Assembly: GCF_037153985.1 (NCBI RefSeq)
Contig: NZ_JBBAYI010000003.1
Span: 124,001 to 188,000, forward strand
Length of the DNA stretch: 64,000 nucleotides
Source of the DNA: Emticicia sp037153985
GTDB taxonomy: Bacteria; Bacteroidota; Bacteroidia; Cytophagales; Spirosomataceae
Direction of reading: 5' to 3'
Position 1 is the first letter of the stretch, and each line of letters starts with the position of its first letter. Below, one piece after another: positions 17,564 to 26,287 of the stretch. Under the pieces are notes generated by a model. It saw only the letters and a program-made list of their open reading frames with translations. It was not told where the DNA came from and did not search any database. Position numbers and translations under genes: made by a program.

Positions 17564-19750
17564 TTATTGACCCGGATGATATGTTTTTTCAGCGTTCTTT
17601 AACACATCTTCTTTATAAAATAGTACATCCTTAAACTGGCCTTTAGTATACATTTCGGCTTGGTCTTTAAAGTGTTTTGAGGCGGGGTCGCCGCTTTCTC
17701 CACCAGCTAACAACGATTTAGCCTTAATGCGTGGCCCAAACTCAACGGCACAAATAAAACTATTACCGCTCACACCATATCTTTTTTTAGTATTCGGGTA
17801 TGTACGGCTATTGTATGATGGCAGCATTCCCCAAAGTGCCGAAGCGTATCCCATCGGAATACTTTCTTGTGCATCATCATATTTGCCTTGAATCTCTCCG
17901 CTTATGCGTTGAAAACGGTTAATTTCGCCCCAAGGCTTTTGCCATGTACCAAACTTGTTTTTTAGTTCTTTTATGGTTTGAACCAACGGACTGAGCAACT
18001 GCGCTGGAGTGGCCACTTCGGCAAATTTTTTTGTTCGTGTTACTTGGTCGGCTTCACCTTCATCAATATAAATTTTTTGTATTTCACCACCTAATTTCTG
18101 CGCCCATTCAATGGCCAACGTAGTAGGAACCGAGCTTTCGGAGGTACGATAATCCCAGTTTTTAAGCACCACAACAGGCTCAGCTAAAATAACATAGAGG
18201 GAATCTTGGGTTGAAACATTTTTCTCGAAAGATTTTACCAATGCAGGCACTAATACTTCAAAAGCTGACAAATAGTTATCATAGCCCGCCGCTATGAGTT
18301 TATCAACAGTAAGGTCTTTGGTATTTTCTAAAACTCTGGCGGCGTTTACACCCCTGAAATTCTCTCCGTCAGGTGCCATGTAAGCGGGGTAATTCTCTTT
18401 TTTAGGACTGTTTATTCCGGCTACGGTAAAAGGTGTAGAATTACAGTTTTGTAACCAGCCATTTACCGGATTATACGAATGTACTGTTTCGTCAACTGTG
18501 TGTAAGCCTTTCCATTCGGTGGCACTTGTAGTGCCATCTACTGGTTTCGACCAATTAAGTTTTTTATCTCTTACCGGAATATAATTACCATGCCAGTAAG
18601 CAATGTTTCCTTTGTTATCGGCAAAAACGGTATTGTTCGAGGTGTTAGCTTTCAGGTCCATCACTTTCTTGAAGTCGTCGAAACCTTTTGCTTTAGTACG
18701 TTTCCAGCTTTGTATAAGGCTTACCATAGAACGATTAAAAGATTTCAGGCTCATCCATTTATCGTCTCTTTTGGCTACTACGGGGCCGTGGTGTGTAAAA
18801 TAGGTAGTAAAAACTTTGGTTTGTAACTGCCCACCCTGTAAAAACCGAACTGCAATTTTCTTTTCTTTTACGGGCTTTAGTTGTTTATCATATTCATAAA
18901 AAAGTTTATCACCTTTTTTTACAATTTTTTCAGCGTATAAATCGGCTACATCTACGGCACTTGAGGTGTGCATCCAGCCACAATAAGGGTTAAAACCCTG
19001 ATAAACAAAGAATTGCCCCCAAGTAACGGCTCCGTAAGCATTCAGCCCTTCTTGGCTTACAACCTGTACCTCTGGCCTAAAATAGAACGTTACATGCGGA
19101 TTAATATAAAGCATGGCATTACCCGAGGCCGTTCTGGACGGCGAAACCGCAAAGCCATTTGAGCCTGTCTGCATTTCAGGGTCTTTGGGGGCATCGGTAT
19201 AGGTTACTTTATCGCCCGAATAAAAGTTCTTTAATTCGCTTATGGTGGCATCGGCCGTACTGATAGCCCCTATACTGCCATCTGTCCATAACAGCGGAAA
19301 CCACGGTTTAAAACGAGTAATGAGCGCAGGTTTTACTTCTGGATGCTTATATAAATAATAATTAATACCATCGGCATAAGCATTCAGCAATTTCTTTAGC
19401 CACGGCTCTGCTTTGTTGTAATCTGCTATGGCTTCGGTGGTATCAATAAGCAAGCGTATCTGCAAATCGTTGTAGAGTTCTGCCTCTCCTTTTATTTCTG
19501 CCATACGTCCTAGTTTTTCGATATAATTCATTTCTACACGTTTGAAATCATCTTCACATTGCGCGTACAATAAACCAAAAACGGTATTGGCATCGGTTTT
19601 ACCATAAATGTGCGGAATCCCCCAGTTATCACGGATAATGGTTACCTGTTGGGCTTGTTGCTCAAAGCGATTTACTTCGGTAGCAGAAAATTTCTGAGAA
19701 AATAACGGAATCGAGGTTGATACTAATAACAAGAATACCAGACTCTTCAT
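17564..19750 (-). CDS. Penicillin-acylase-family (Ntn-hydrolase, S45) amidase
   Basis: 728-residue exported Ntn-hydrolase. Signal peptide MKSLVFLLLVSTSIPLFSQ. Alpha chain begins VTIIRDNWGIPHIYGKTDANTVFGLLYAQCEDDF, typical of penicillin-acylase relatives. The autoprocessing site is Gly196-Ser197 in MQTGSNGFAV, so Ser197 would be the N-terminal nucleophile of the beta chain after removal of a linker. Later family motifs include NTVFADNKGNIAYWHGN and GYASALWGMLPSYN. The group includes acylases for beta-lactams, aculeacin and acyl-homoserine lactones; the true substrate cannot be assigned. It appears to be transcribed alone. Confidence 0.88.
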   Translation of the reverse strand: MKSLVFLLLVSTSIPLFSQKFSATEVNRFEQQAQQVTIIRDNWGIPHIYGKTDANTVFGLLYAQCEDDFKRVEMNYIEKLGRMAEIKGEAELYNDLQIRLLIDTTEAIADYNKAEPWLKKLLNAYADGINYYLYKHPEVKPALITRFKPWFPLLWTDGSIGAISTADATISELKNFYSGDKVTYTDAPKDPEMQTGSNGFAVSPSRTASGNAMLYINPHVTFYFRPEVQVVSQEGLNAYGAVTWGQFFVYQGFNPYCGWMHTSSAVDVADLYAEKIVKKGDKLFYEYDKQLKPVKEKKIAVRFLQGGQLQTKVFTTYFTHHGPVVAKRDDKWMSLKSFNRSMVSLIQSWKRTKAKGFDDFKKVMDLKANTSNNTVFADNKGNIAYWHGNYIPVRDKKLNWSKPVDGTTSATEWKGLHTVDETVHSYNPVNGWLQNCNSTPFTVAGINSPKKENYPAYMAPDGENFRGVNAARVLENTKDLTVDKLIAAGYDNYLSAFEVLVPALVKSFEKNVSTQDSLYVILAEPVVVLKNWDYRTSESSVPTTLAIEWAQKLGGEIQKIYIDEGEADQVTRTKKFAEVATPAQLLSPLVQTIKELKNKFGTWQKPWGEINRFQRISGEIQGKYDDAQESIPMGYASALWGMLPSYNSRTYPNTKKRYGVSGNSFICAVEFGPRIKAKSLLAGGESGDPASKHFKDQAEMYTKGQFKDVLFYKEDVLKNAEKTYHPGQ

Positions 19751-19872
19751 ATACTTTAGTAGTTTGTTTAGATGATTGTATTTTGCTTCACAAAGTACAT
19801 AAATAATCTGATTATATCAATTCAGGGTAAGTAATATAGATAAAACGGAAAGTTTCAGCGAGTATCATAAAA

Positions 19873-19900
19873 AACAGCCATGAGTAATCTCATGGCTGTT
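19873..19900 (-). terminator. Terminator after phospholipase C gene
   Basis: Perfect 12-bp stem AACAGCCATGAG/CTCATGGCTGTT with a 4-base loop, starting 25 bases past the phospholipase stop and followed on the minus strand by TTTTTTATGATAC. Confidence 0.8.
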
Positions 19901-19925
19901 GCAATATACCTCTAACCTAAAATGG

Positions 19926-22499
19926 TCAGATTACTTTTCCCATAGCGGGGTCAGTAAAACTTGGTTTTCCGGTTTCGACATGACCGGCATAATGTTTTTC
20001 AAATGTTGTATTTCCTTTTACTTTAACGCTGAAATCGTACCAGCCAAAACTTTTACCGAGGTCTAGCACAACGGTTGAGCTTGCTCCTGCTGCTACGGTT
20101 TTGGTATGGTTGCCATTTTTATAGGCATGGTCAGTTATTTCGATGGTAACTGGTTTTTGTGTATCAAGATTTTTGATTTTTAGCTCAATATTTCCTGTAA
20201 GTTTCTTTTTGTCGGTTTTAAGCCTTTGATATTCACAGGTAATACTAACCGATGGGTCGGCAGCATTTCCGATAAACTCTCTCAAGAAACCATTAGGCCC
20301 ATATACATTAAGATGGTATTGCTGATTTTCAAAATCATCCAGACTCCAGCTATCTGTCAGGGTATCTCCATTAGCAACGGCATAGTTCCAAGTTCTTACG
20401 TCTTCATAGCCAGTTTTTTGGTTATTCTGGTCACGAATAGCAAATTTCTCAGGTGCATACACAATAAATGGTGTTCCTTCTGATTTTTTAGTAAATATTT
20501 CATCAGACGCATGGAAATCAATGGTAAATGTTTTTTTGTCGGCCCCTAGTTTTCCGTCTACATACGATTGATAAGGAATAGGGCATGACTTCCTGATTCC
20601 GGCCTCCTGTTTAGGTAAAATACCTAAATCATTACCTTGATTTAGCTGCGCTATTTCGGTAGGATTCAGTGCTTTAAAATTAGAAGGCAAATTTTTGAAT
20701 TTAGCCTTATGAACAGTCTTAATAAAGGCTTCCTTTTGCACAAACACAGGTAGTTTTATTTTTTCGCCATTGTAAGGCTCAAAAACCGACGTAAGGTCAC
20801 CACAGATGGTTCTTCTCCATTGGCTGATATTTGTTTCTTTTACAGATTTTCCGGTCTTATGGCTCAGGAATTTTTCCAGAAACTGCAAGATAGACGTGTG
20901 GTCGAATACTTCTGAGCAAACATTCCCGCCTCTGCTCCATGGAGAGGCAATGACCAAAGGTACACGGAAACCTAAACCAATCGGGCTGGCTCTTGAGTCA
21001 CGTTCAGGGTTAATGCGTTTACGTTTTAGCTCTTGTGCTAAACTTACTTGCTCAACGCCAGCATCAATACCTTCTGATACCTTTCCGGTGTGTGGTTTAT
21101 GCGGGTTTGGCGCAACAAACGGAGGAACGTGGTCGAAATAGCCATCGTTTTCGTCATAAGCCAATATAAAAATTGTTTTTTTCCATACCTCAGGATTTTT
21201 TGTCAGGATTTCCATCACCTCAGATAAATACCATGCGCCATACCACGGTGCGCCGGGGTGGTCAGAGAAGTTTTCAGGGGCAACAATCCATGATACCTGT
21301 GGCAGTTTGCCTGTGTTTACATCTTCCCGAAACTGATAAAGCACATCACCTTTCGGAACAGCCACCTGTCTTTTAGTTCCGTTATCGTCATACTCCAAAG
21401 TTGTCAGTTCATGGTAATGTGGGTCTTTTCTGTTGTTAGAAAAAGCCTTTTTGTGAATATTCTTATGAAACTCCGAAAGTTTTTCAAAGTTCTCAGGCGT
21501 CCATTCTTGTAAATCTTTTTTTGCTGTTGCTAACTCTTCTTCTTTCTGGCTTAATGTTTTTTTGAGCCTTTCAATGTCTGTTGCTCCGGCAGGCAAAGCA
21601 GCTATTTTAGTTTTTAATGCAGCAATTTCATCGGGCAGAACTTTCTCCATTTTCTGGAGATACTGATAATATTCGGGTGCAAATTTCACATGATATTGCT
21701 CAAACCATTCAATTGGGTTATCAGTAAAATTAGCGAGCCATGCGTCTTCTTCTCCTTCAAGCCCAGTTGATAAACTGATTTCGTTCTGGTAGATTTTCCA
21801 TGAAATATTATTTTCTTCCAGACGCTCCGGAAAAGTTTTCCAACGGGCCCATCTGTCATAGTCTACATCTTCGTTCTTGATATTAGCTTTTGAGTTTTCG
21901 TTAGGTTCTTCACGCACAGTACCCGTCCAGAGATACAAGCGGTTAGGCGTTGTGCCTGTCAGCGAAGAGCAAAAATTCTGGTCGCAAACCGTAAAAGCAT
22001 CGGCTAAAGCATAATAAAACGGAATATCTTCACGGTCGTAGTACCCCATAGTTAGAGGCATTCGCTTAAAATCTTTATTGCCCGACTGTTTTACATCAAG
22101 CCATTTGTTGTATTTACCTTCGTTGCGTGCGTCGACCTGATTCTCCCATGAGTGTGGCAACGAACTCATCCAAGTTGCTTTTGTATCTTTTAAATCAAGT
22201 CTGAAAGGCGCATAAGTTTCACCAGCAGCATTTGACTGCAACCAGACTTTATTCTTATTAGGCAGCGAAATAGCCCGAGGGTCATTAAAACCGCGTACTC
22301 CTTGCAAGGTACCATAAGAGTGGTCGAAAGAGCGGTTTTCTTGCATAAGTATTACCACGTGTTCGGCATCCAGATAGGTACTACCAGTTTTAGGGTCAAT
22401 AGCCAATGCTTTCTGAATAACGGGAGGCAACATTCCGGCTAAACCGGTACCACTTGCCAAAATAGCTGCTTTTTGAATAAATTCTCTTCTTGTCTCCAT
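19926..22499 (-). CDS. Tat-exported phosphocholine-specific phospholipase C
   Basis: 857-residue phosphoesterase of the AcpA/PLC superfamily, cleaving phosphatidylcholine-type lipids or related phosphodiesters. The N-terminus METRREFIQKAAILASGTGLAG is a twin-arginine signal. Family motifs: VVILMQENRSFDHSYGTLQG (metal and active site), DQNFCSSLTGTTPNRLYLWTG, and AYDENDGYFDHVPP. Two C-terminal DUF756 domains (about residues 640-855) are usual for the family. Unusual is a Leu/Ala/Glu/Lys-rich, heptad-like stretch at about 283-335, likely a coiled coil inserted in the catalytic domain, which may explain the larger than usual size. Monocistronic with its own terminator; phosphate scavenging or lipid turnover is a reasonable role. 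Confidence 0.9.
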   Translation of the reverse strand: METRREFIQKAAILASGTGLAGMLPPVIQKALAIDPKTGSTYLDAEHVVILMQENRSFDHSYGTLQGVRGFNDPRAISLPNKNKVWLQSNAAGETYAPFRLDLKDTKATWMSSLPHSWENQVDARNEGKYNKWLDVKQSGNKDFKRMPLTMGYYDREDIPFYYALADAFTVCDQNFCSSLTGTTPNRLYLWTGTVREEPNENSKANIKNEDVDYDRWARWKTFPERLEENNISWKIYQNEISLSTGLEGEEDAWLANFTDNPIEWFEQYHVKFAPEYYQYLQKMEKVLPDEIAALKTKIAALPAGATDIERLKKTLSQKEEELATAKKDLQEWTPENFEKLSEFHKNIHKKAFSNNRKDPHYHELTTLEYDDNGTKRQVAVPKGDVLYQFREDVNTGKLPQVSWIVAPENFSDHPGAPWYGAWYLSEVMEILTKNPEVWKKTIFILAYDENDGYFDHVPPFVAPNPHKPHTGKVSEGIDAGVEQVSLAQELKRKRINPERDSRASPIGLGFRVPLVIASPWSRGGNVCSEVFDHTSILQFLEKFLSHKTGKSVKETNISQWRRTICGDLTSVFEPYNGEKIKLPVFVQKEAFIKTVHKAKFKNLPSNFKALNPTEIAQLNQGNDLGILPKQEAGIRKSCPIPYQSYVDGKLGADKKTFTIDFHASDEIFTKKSEGTPFIVYAPEKFAIRDQNNQKTGYEDVRTWNYAVANGDTLTDSWSLDDFENQQYHLNVYGPNGFLREFIGNAADPSVSITCEYQRLKTDKKKLTGNIELKIKNLDTQKPVTIEITDHAYKNGNHTKTVAAGASSTVVLDLGKSFGWYDFSVKVKGNTTFEKHYAGHVETGKPSFTDPAMGKVI

Positions 22500-22562
22500 A
22501 ACAGTGGTTTAACAATATATCAGGGTGAGTTGGGTATAAAATTCAGGTTGTAAATATAAAAG

Positions 22563-22600
22563 TAATAATTCCTTTTCTGGCTTTAGAAAAGGAATTATTA
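22563..22600. repeat. 16-bp inverted repeat upstream of phospholipase C gene
   Basis: Perfect stem TAATAATTCCTTTTCT (22563-22578) with its complement (22585-22600) and a 6-base loop. It lies 63 bases before the phospholipase start. A second hairpin nearer the alpha/beta hydrolase gene already serves as its terminator, so this one may be a backup terminator or a leader element. Confidence 0.5.
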
Positions 22601-22627
22601 ACAATATGTTTATTTACCCTTTATACT

Positions 22628-22654
22628 GCCAACAGCCACAGAAAGGCTATTGGC
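22628..22654 (-). terminator. Terminator after alpha/beta hydrolase gene
   Basis: GCCAACAGCC/GGCTATTGGC stem of 10 bp with one non-Watson-Crick pair and a 7-base loop, immediately after the hydrolase stop (22657). Confidence 0.5.
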
Positions 22655-22656
22655 AA

Positions 22657-23655
22657 TTATTCTTTTAGAAATTCTAGAAGAGGCTGAATGAATGAATCGA
22701 ATGCTTCGATATGTGGTAAATGGCCGACGCCTTCGATGGGGACTAATCTACTGTTTTTTATATGTGCCTGCGCAAGTTTACCCAACTCAGGATAATTACC
22801 CATAGTAGCTCGCAGGGGTTCAGGGGCTGTGTCTTTCCCGATAGCCGTTCTGTCTCTTTGCCCTATAATCAGTAAAGTACGTGCCTGTATCTGCTCAAAT
22901 TCATACACTACGGGTTGTGTCATAATCATATCGGAAGTAAGGGCGGTATTCCAAGCAATAATCGGATAATTTTTGTTGCGTGTCCAACCTGCTATGGGTT
23001 TTAACCATTGCTCGTAAGCTGGCTTCCACTGATTTCCATAATAGTTGGTTATCTGGTATTTTTTCATCGATTCGTAGGTTTGTTTGAGTTCCTTCTGATA
23101 GGCTTCATCTAAAGACTGATAAGGCACTTTGAGTTTGTAGTCTTCAAGACCTATCGGATTTACAAGTACTAATTTTTCAGTAAATTCAGGGTACATCAAA
23201 GCAAAACGAACGGCCAGCATACCACCCATAGAGTGCCCTAAAACACTAATTTTGGTGATGCCAAGTTTATCCAGAATTAGTCTGGTATTTTTAGCGAGTT
23301 CATGAAACGAATACTGGAAATACAAAGGCTTGGATGATTTACCAAAGCCTATCTGGTCAGGCATGATTACCCTATACCCTGCTTTGGTAAGGGCTTCGGC
23401 GGTTTGTTGCCAGTATGCTCCGTTAAAATTCTTGCCATGCAGTAATAATATGGCTTTTCCATTGGGTGTTGCAGGTTTTACATCCATATATGCCATTTCG
23501 TAGTGTTGTTTCTGCGAGGCAATCTGAATATAACTTACAGGAAAAGGATATTTGTAATTTTCAAGCCTAAGGTCTGACACAGGAACCTGTGCCCGTATGT
23601 TGGTAAACAGGCACACTAATGCAACACCAAAAAAAATGTGTATTTTAGTTTTCAT
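22657..23655 (-). CDS. Exported alpha/beta-fold hydrolase
   Basis: 332-residue serine hydrolase with a signal peptide (MKTKIHIFFGVALVCLFTNIRAQ). Oxyanion region LLLHGKNFNGAYW, nucleophile Ser142 in VLGHSMGGMLA, acid Asp in LLIIGQRDRTA, and His in EGVGHLPHIEA give a complete triad; a helical lid lies at about 165-235. The HGKNF motif is typical of a periplasmic hydrolase group of unknown substrate. Its ATG is the last part of a perfect 18-bp inverted repeat (23653-23705), which could hide the start codon in the mRNA. It lies 92 bases downstream of the ATE-like gene on the same strand, so read-through is possible. Confidence 0.88.
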   Translation of the reverse strand: MKTKIHIFFGVALVCLFTNIRAQVPVSDLRLENYKYPFPVSYIQIASQKQHYEMAYMDVKPATPNGKAILLLHGKNFNGAYWQQTAEALTKAGYRVIMPDQIGFGKSSKPLYFQYSFHELAKNTRLILDKLGITKISVLGHSMGGMLAVRFALMYPEFTEKLVLVNPIGLEDYKLKVPYQSLDEAYQKELKQTYESMKKYQITNYYGNQWKPAYEQWLKPIAGWTRNKNYPIIAWNTALTSDMIMTQPVVYEFEQIQARTLLIIGQRDRTAIGKDTAPEPLRATMGNYPELGKLAQAHIKNSRLVPIEGVGHLPHIEAFDSFIQPLLEFLKE

Positions 23656-23705
23656 AATTTTAGCTTTATTAGATGTGATGACTACCGAATAAAGCTAAAA
23701 TTATG
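23653..23705 (-). repeat. Perfect 18-bp hairpin enclosing the hydrolase start codon
   Basis: CATAATTTTAGCTTTATT (23653-23670) is exactly complementary to 23688-23705, with a 17-base loop. The first three bases are the complement of the hydrolase ATG. In the minus-strand transcript the start codon would end the 3' arm. No U-run follows, so it does not look like an ordinary terminator of the upstream ATE-like gene; it may be a translational switch or an operator. Confidence 0.6.
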
Positions 23706-23747
23706 TGCCACACAGCAAGACAAGTATGCCTGATTTGACTTTAAGAG

Positions 23748-24842
23748 TTATAACCCTTGATTGATAAGGCTGGTATCAAGCACAAAAAACTCGCCTCTTG
23801 TGTTTTTCCGAAGGGCAGTTGCAATAACTTTTGCCATGGTATCGGCTGACTTACTCGAAAACAATACTTTTGCCAGTTGCAATAAATGCGTATTAAAACG
23901 ATTGCTCTCGGTAGCCTTGAACATGGTTTCATAAACACTATGACAGCTAATTAAATGATATTGCTCGTCTCTGAGGTCGAAAACTACCATCGGGTTGTGC
24001 GGATTTACGCCAAAGCAGAACAAAATAACAGGGAAATCGAACAGCCGTAATCCGTTCAGTGTTTGAATTAAGTCGGCGTCAAAAAAATCATAATACTGAA
24101 ACGCACTATTTATTCCAACTGTTTTTAGCGAATCTTCCAGCCCTTTCAATCTGGAAATCATTATATCCAGCGGAATAGTATCGTAGCTGAATTGGTCTAT
24201 GGGCAACCATACATCCGTAGCAAGGTCGAGGTACTCCAGCGATTTTTTAGATAAATCCAGTTTATAATCAAACAATGGATAGCCAGGAGCGAAATAACCC
24301 AGATAAAAAAAATCAAGCCCTTTTTTCTGAGAAAAATCCATCTTCAAATACATCAGATATTTCCCCAGACTATATTTTTTATATTCAGGGTCATAAAAGC
24401 ATGAAATACCCGCCGAGGTAGTTTCGCCCAAATCAAAAAAACCACAGGCTATTAGTTTATCTTGGTCATAAATACAGATTTCCAGCGTTTCATAAATATC
24501 ATTTTGCCCGTTTCCGTAAAGCAGTTGTTGCAGATTCGGAGCGGTATCGAAAGATATATGACTCTGGTATTTTAGAAAAAGTGCTTCTTTGGTATCATCT
24601 ATATAAGCCTTCCGAATACTGACGCTAAATTTTGCGTTGTTTTTCAGGAGTTTACGCTGTGTTGACGAAGCTTCAAAAGTATTCAAATCAACACGTAACC
24701 AGATAGCACTATAAAGTACTTCTTTGAATTTCAGAAAATTGGTCGTAAAAATTGCTTGTCCCATCCTGAACCAGCCATCGGCAAGATATATATCTAATTC
24801 TCTGGCCTCTAGCGACGAAGGGTAATATAATTCTGCTAACAT
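23748..24842 (-). CDS. ATE/Bpt-like aminoacyl-tRNA-protein transferase homologue
   Basis: 364-residue protein resembling the GNAT-fold C-terminal part of arginyl/leucyl-tRNA-protein transferases, which move an amino acid from tRNA to a protein N-terminus. Recognisable are YYPSSLEARELDIYLADGWFR, the FTTN...SAIWLRVDL block, and the signature YDPEYKKYSLGKYLMYLKMDF followed by FFYLGYFAPG and DYKLDL. The N-terminal Cys-rich domain of classical ATE is not present. About 130 C-terminal residues look additional and unassigned. It is divergent from the UroD-NRPS operon. Whether it acts in N-degron tagging or modifies a product of the neighbouring genes is unknown. Confidence 0.7.
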   Translation of the reverse strand: MLAELYYPSSLEARELDIYLADGWFRMGQAIFTTNFLKFKEVLYSAIWLRVDLNTFEASSTQRKLLKNNAKFSVSIRKAYIDDTKEALFLKYQSHISFDTAPNLQQLLYGNGQNDIYETLEICIYDQDKLIACGFFDLGETTSAGISCFYDPEYKKYSLGKYLMYLKMDFSQKKGLDFFYLGYFAPGYPLFDYKLDLSKKSLEYLDLATDVWLPIDQFSYDTIPLDIMISRLKGLEDSLKTVGINSAFQYYDFFDADLIQTLNGLRLFDFPVILFCFGVNPHNPMVVFDLRDEQYHLISCHSVYETMFKATESNRFNTHLLQLAKVLFSSKSADTMAKVIATALRKNTRGEFFVLDTSLINQGL

Positions 24843-25327
24843 CAGGGTAGGTATTACTTTCAGGGTTTAAAATAATATATAAACTAGTATTAGTCAAACG
24901 ATACAGAAAAAATGTTATCAATTTTTATTTTGTCTTTCAGAGCAAATTGACGAGCCCTGATTTTTTATTTAAATACGAAATAAGCATTAACTTATTAGCC
25001 TTGTACCTTAAAAATCAGGTACTTTTTCGGTTCAGGCTATTATTTCCTAACATTTGAAAGTATCCAATATTTAGGAATTTTGTTTAATGACCTGACAAAT
25101 CAGGAATCCGTGTAAGATTTTACCATACGTATATACACTATATTTTTCATCAAGAACACGTTTTTGGTCAGGATATTCATCGTTGAAATTACCTCATTTA
25201 TTATTCGTTAATTTTTTTTTAAGCATTATAAATCTGTATTACAGCGGCTTTTATATAGATTTGTACTCCTTTGTAATCACACCAATACATTCAGTATTTA
25301 TTATACTGGGACTCAAAAATTACTTAA
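24843..25327. promoter_or_regulatory. Divergent control region rich in TCAGG/CCTGA
   Basis: 485 bases without a supported gene. TCAGG or its complement occurs eight times: 24842, 24860, 24956 (inverted), 25015, 25032, 25091 (inverted), 25100 and 25168. These include the inverted pair CCTGA-CAAA-TCAGG at 25091-25104, and CCTGATTTTT (24956-24965) facing AAAAATCAGG (25010-25019). A likely promoter for the UroD operon lies at 25233-25263. Confidence 0.4.
25233..25263 (+). promoter_or_regulatory. Candidate promoter of the UroD-NRPS operon
   Basis: TCTG (25233-25236, one mismatch to TTTG), 19 bases, then TAGATTTG (25256-25263), an exact TAnnTTTG. Predicted start near 25270, leader about 58 bases. 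Confidence 0.5.
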
Positions 25328-26287
25328 ATGGCTTTTCTAAATCAAGAAACTTTACACACGCAAAGGCTTGTCTCTTTCTGGAAGCATCACCCGATTGCTG
25401 ACCAAAAAGCAGAACTGCTAGCCAAGCAAACCCTGAATTTCCAAAAAAAATTCAACTGTGATTTCATCAAAATTACCCCCGCAGGTAGCTGGCAGGCAGT
25501 ATGCCATGGCATAACTGATGCTTGGGAAGGTGATTTCCTGGGCCGTCGAATCATTAAAAAGACGGTTATCAACACACCTGACAACTGGCTTACGCTTCCT
25601 GATTTTTCTAAAAAACAACCTGCGTTAATGCAGGAAATAGTGGGTGCATGCCAACTTGTATATGAGCAAAAAACCGATAATACGCCTGTGATGTCAACCG
25701 TTTTTTGCCCTGTTTCGCAGGCTATACAAATAGCTGGCTTACCTATTTTTCTGGAGCATATACAGCAATATCCCGACAAAGTACTGGCAGGAATTGAGCA
25801 AATTACGCAAAATACGCTATATGTTATCGGCCAGTTAATAGAGGCAGGTTCACAAGGTATTTATTTTGTTACACAACACATGAGACACGGAGCCTTAACA
25901 CCTGAATTATATGAAAAATTCGGTAAAGACTCTGACGAACGGTGTCTTAATGCCTGTAAAAATCTGCTCTACAATATTTTTCATATTCACGGGGCCGATG
26001 TTTACCTCTCTTTGGGCAGTATCCCGTCAAATTGTTTTATTCATTATGAATATACCCCTGAAATAACTATTTCGCCAATAGTATTAAAGAAATACGCATC
26101 CAGATTATTAGTAGGGCTACCAGCTTCAGAGATGGAAAAATGCCAGCATGACCACGAAATGCACCGTTTAATTGCCCAGACTACACCGGGTAATATGATT
26201 ACCGCAGGCTGTGTTTTGCCGCTCGATTTCCCCGAAGAAAGTATTTTGAAATGGATGAGTGTCTCTAAAAACTATGTATTAAAATGA
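25328..26287 (+). CDS. Uroporphyrinogen-decarboxylase-like (UroD superfamily) protein
   Basis: 319-residue TIM-barrel protein of the UroD superfamily, which includes heme-pathway HemE and corrinoid methyltransferases. Recognisable are ADQKAELLAKQTLNFQKKFNCDFIKITPAG near the N-terminus, MSTVFCPVSQAI, LIEAGSQGIYFVTQHM, and the C-terminal TPGNMITAGCVLPLDFPEESILKWM. The HemE N-terminal PVWxMRQAGR motif is absent and the protein is short, so it is not the housekeeping decarboxylase. Its stop overlaps the next ATG (ATGA), tying it to the NRPS-like enzyme. A decarboxylation or methyl-transfer step on a small molecule is a guess. Confidence 0.8.
   Translation: MAFLNQETLHTQRLVSFWKHHPIADQKAELLAKQTLNFQKKFNCDFIKITPAGSWQAVCHGITDAWEGDFLGRRIIKKTVINTPDNWLTLPDFSKKQPALMQEIVGACQLVYEQKTDNTPVMSTVFCPVSQAIQIAGLPIFLEHIQQYPDKVLAGIEQITQNTLYVIGQLIEAGSQGIYFVTQHMRHGALTPELYEKFGKDSDERCLNACKNLLYNIFHIHGADVYLSLGSIPSNCFIHYEYTPEITISPIVLKKYASRLLVGLPASEMEKCQHDHEMHRLIAQTTPGNMITAGCVLPLDFPEESILKWMSVSKNYVLK

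Noticed and set aside
23653..23705. Insertion-sequence end or transposon remnant
   Set aside because: No transposase, target duplication or second element nearby; the repeat is centred on a start codon.
25183..25401. 72-codon hydrophobic frame upstream of the UroD-like gene
   Set aside because: It spans the predicted promoter and runs into the UroD-like gene in another frame; no protein-like features beyond AT-rich hydrophobic codons.
25328..26287. Heme-pathway hemE
   Set aside because: The N-terminal PVWxMRQAGR motif is missing, the protein is short, and it is coupled to an NRPS-like gene.
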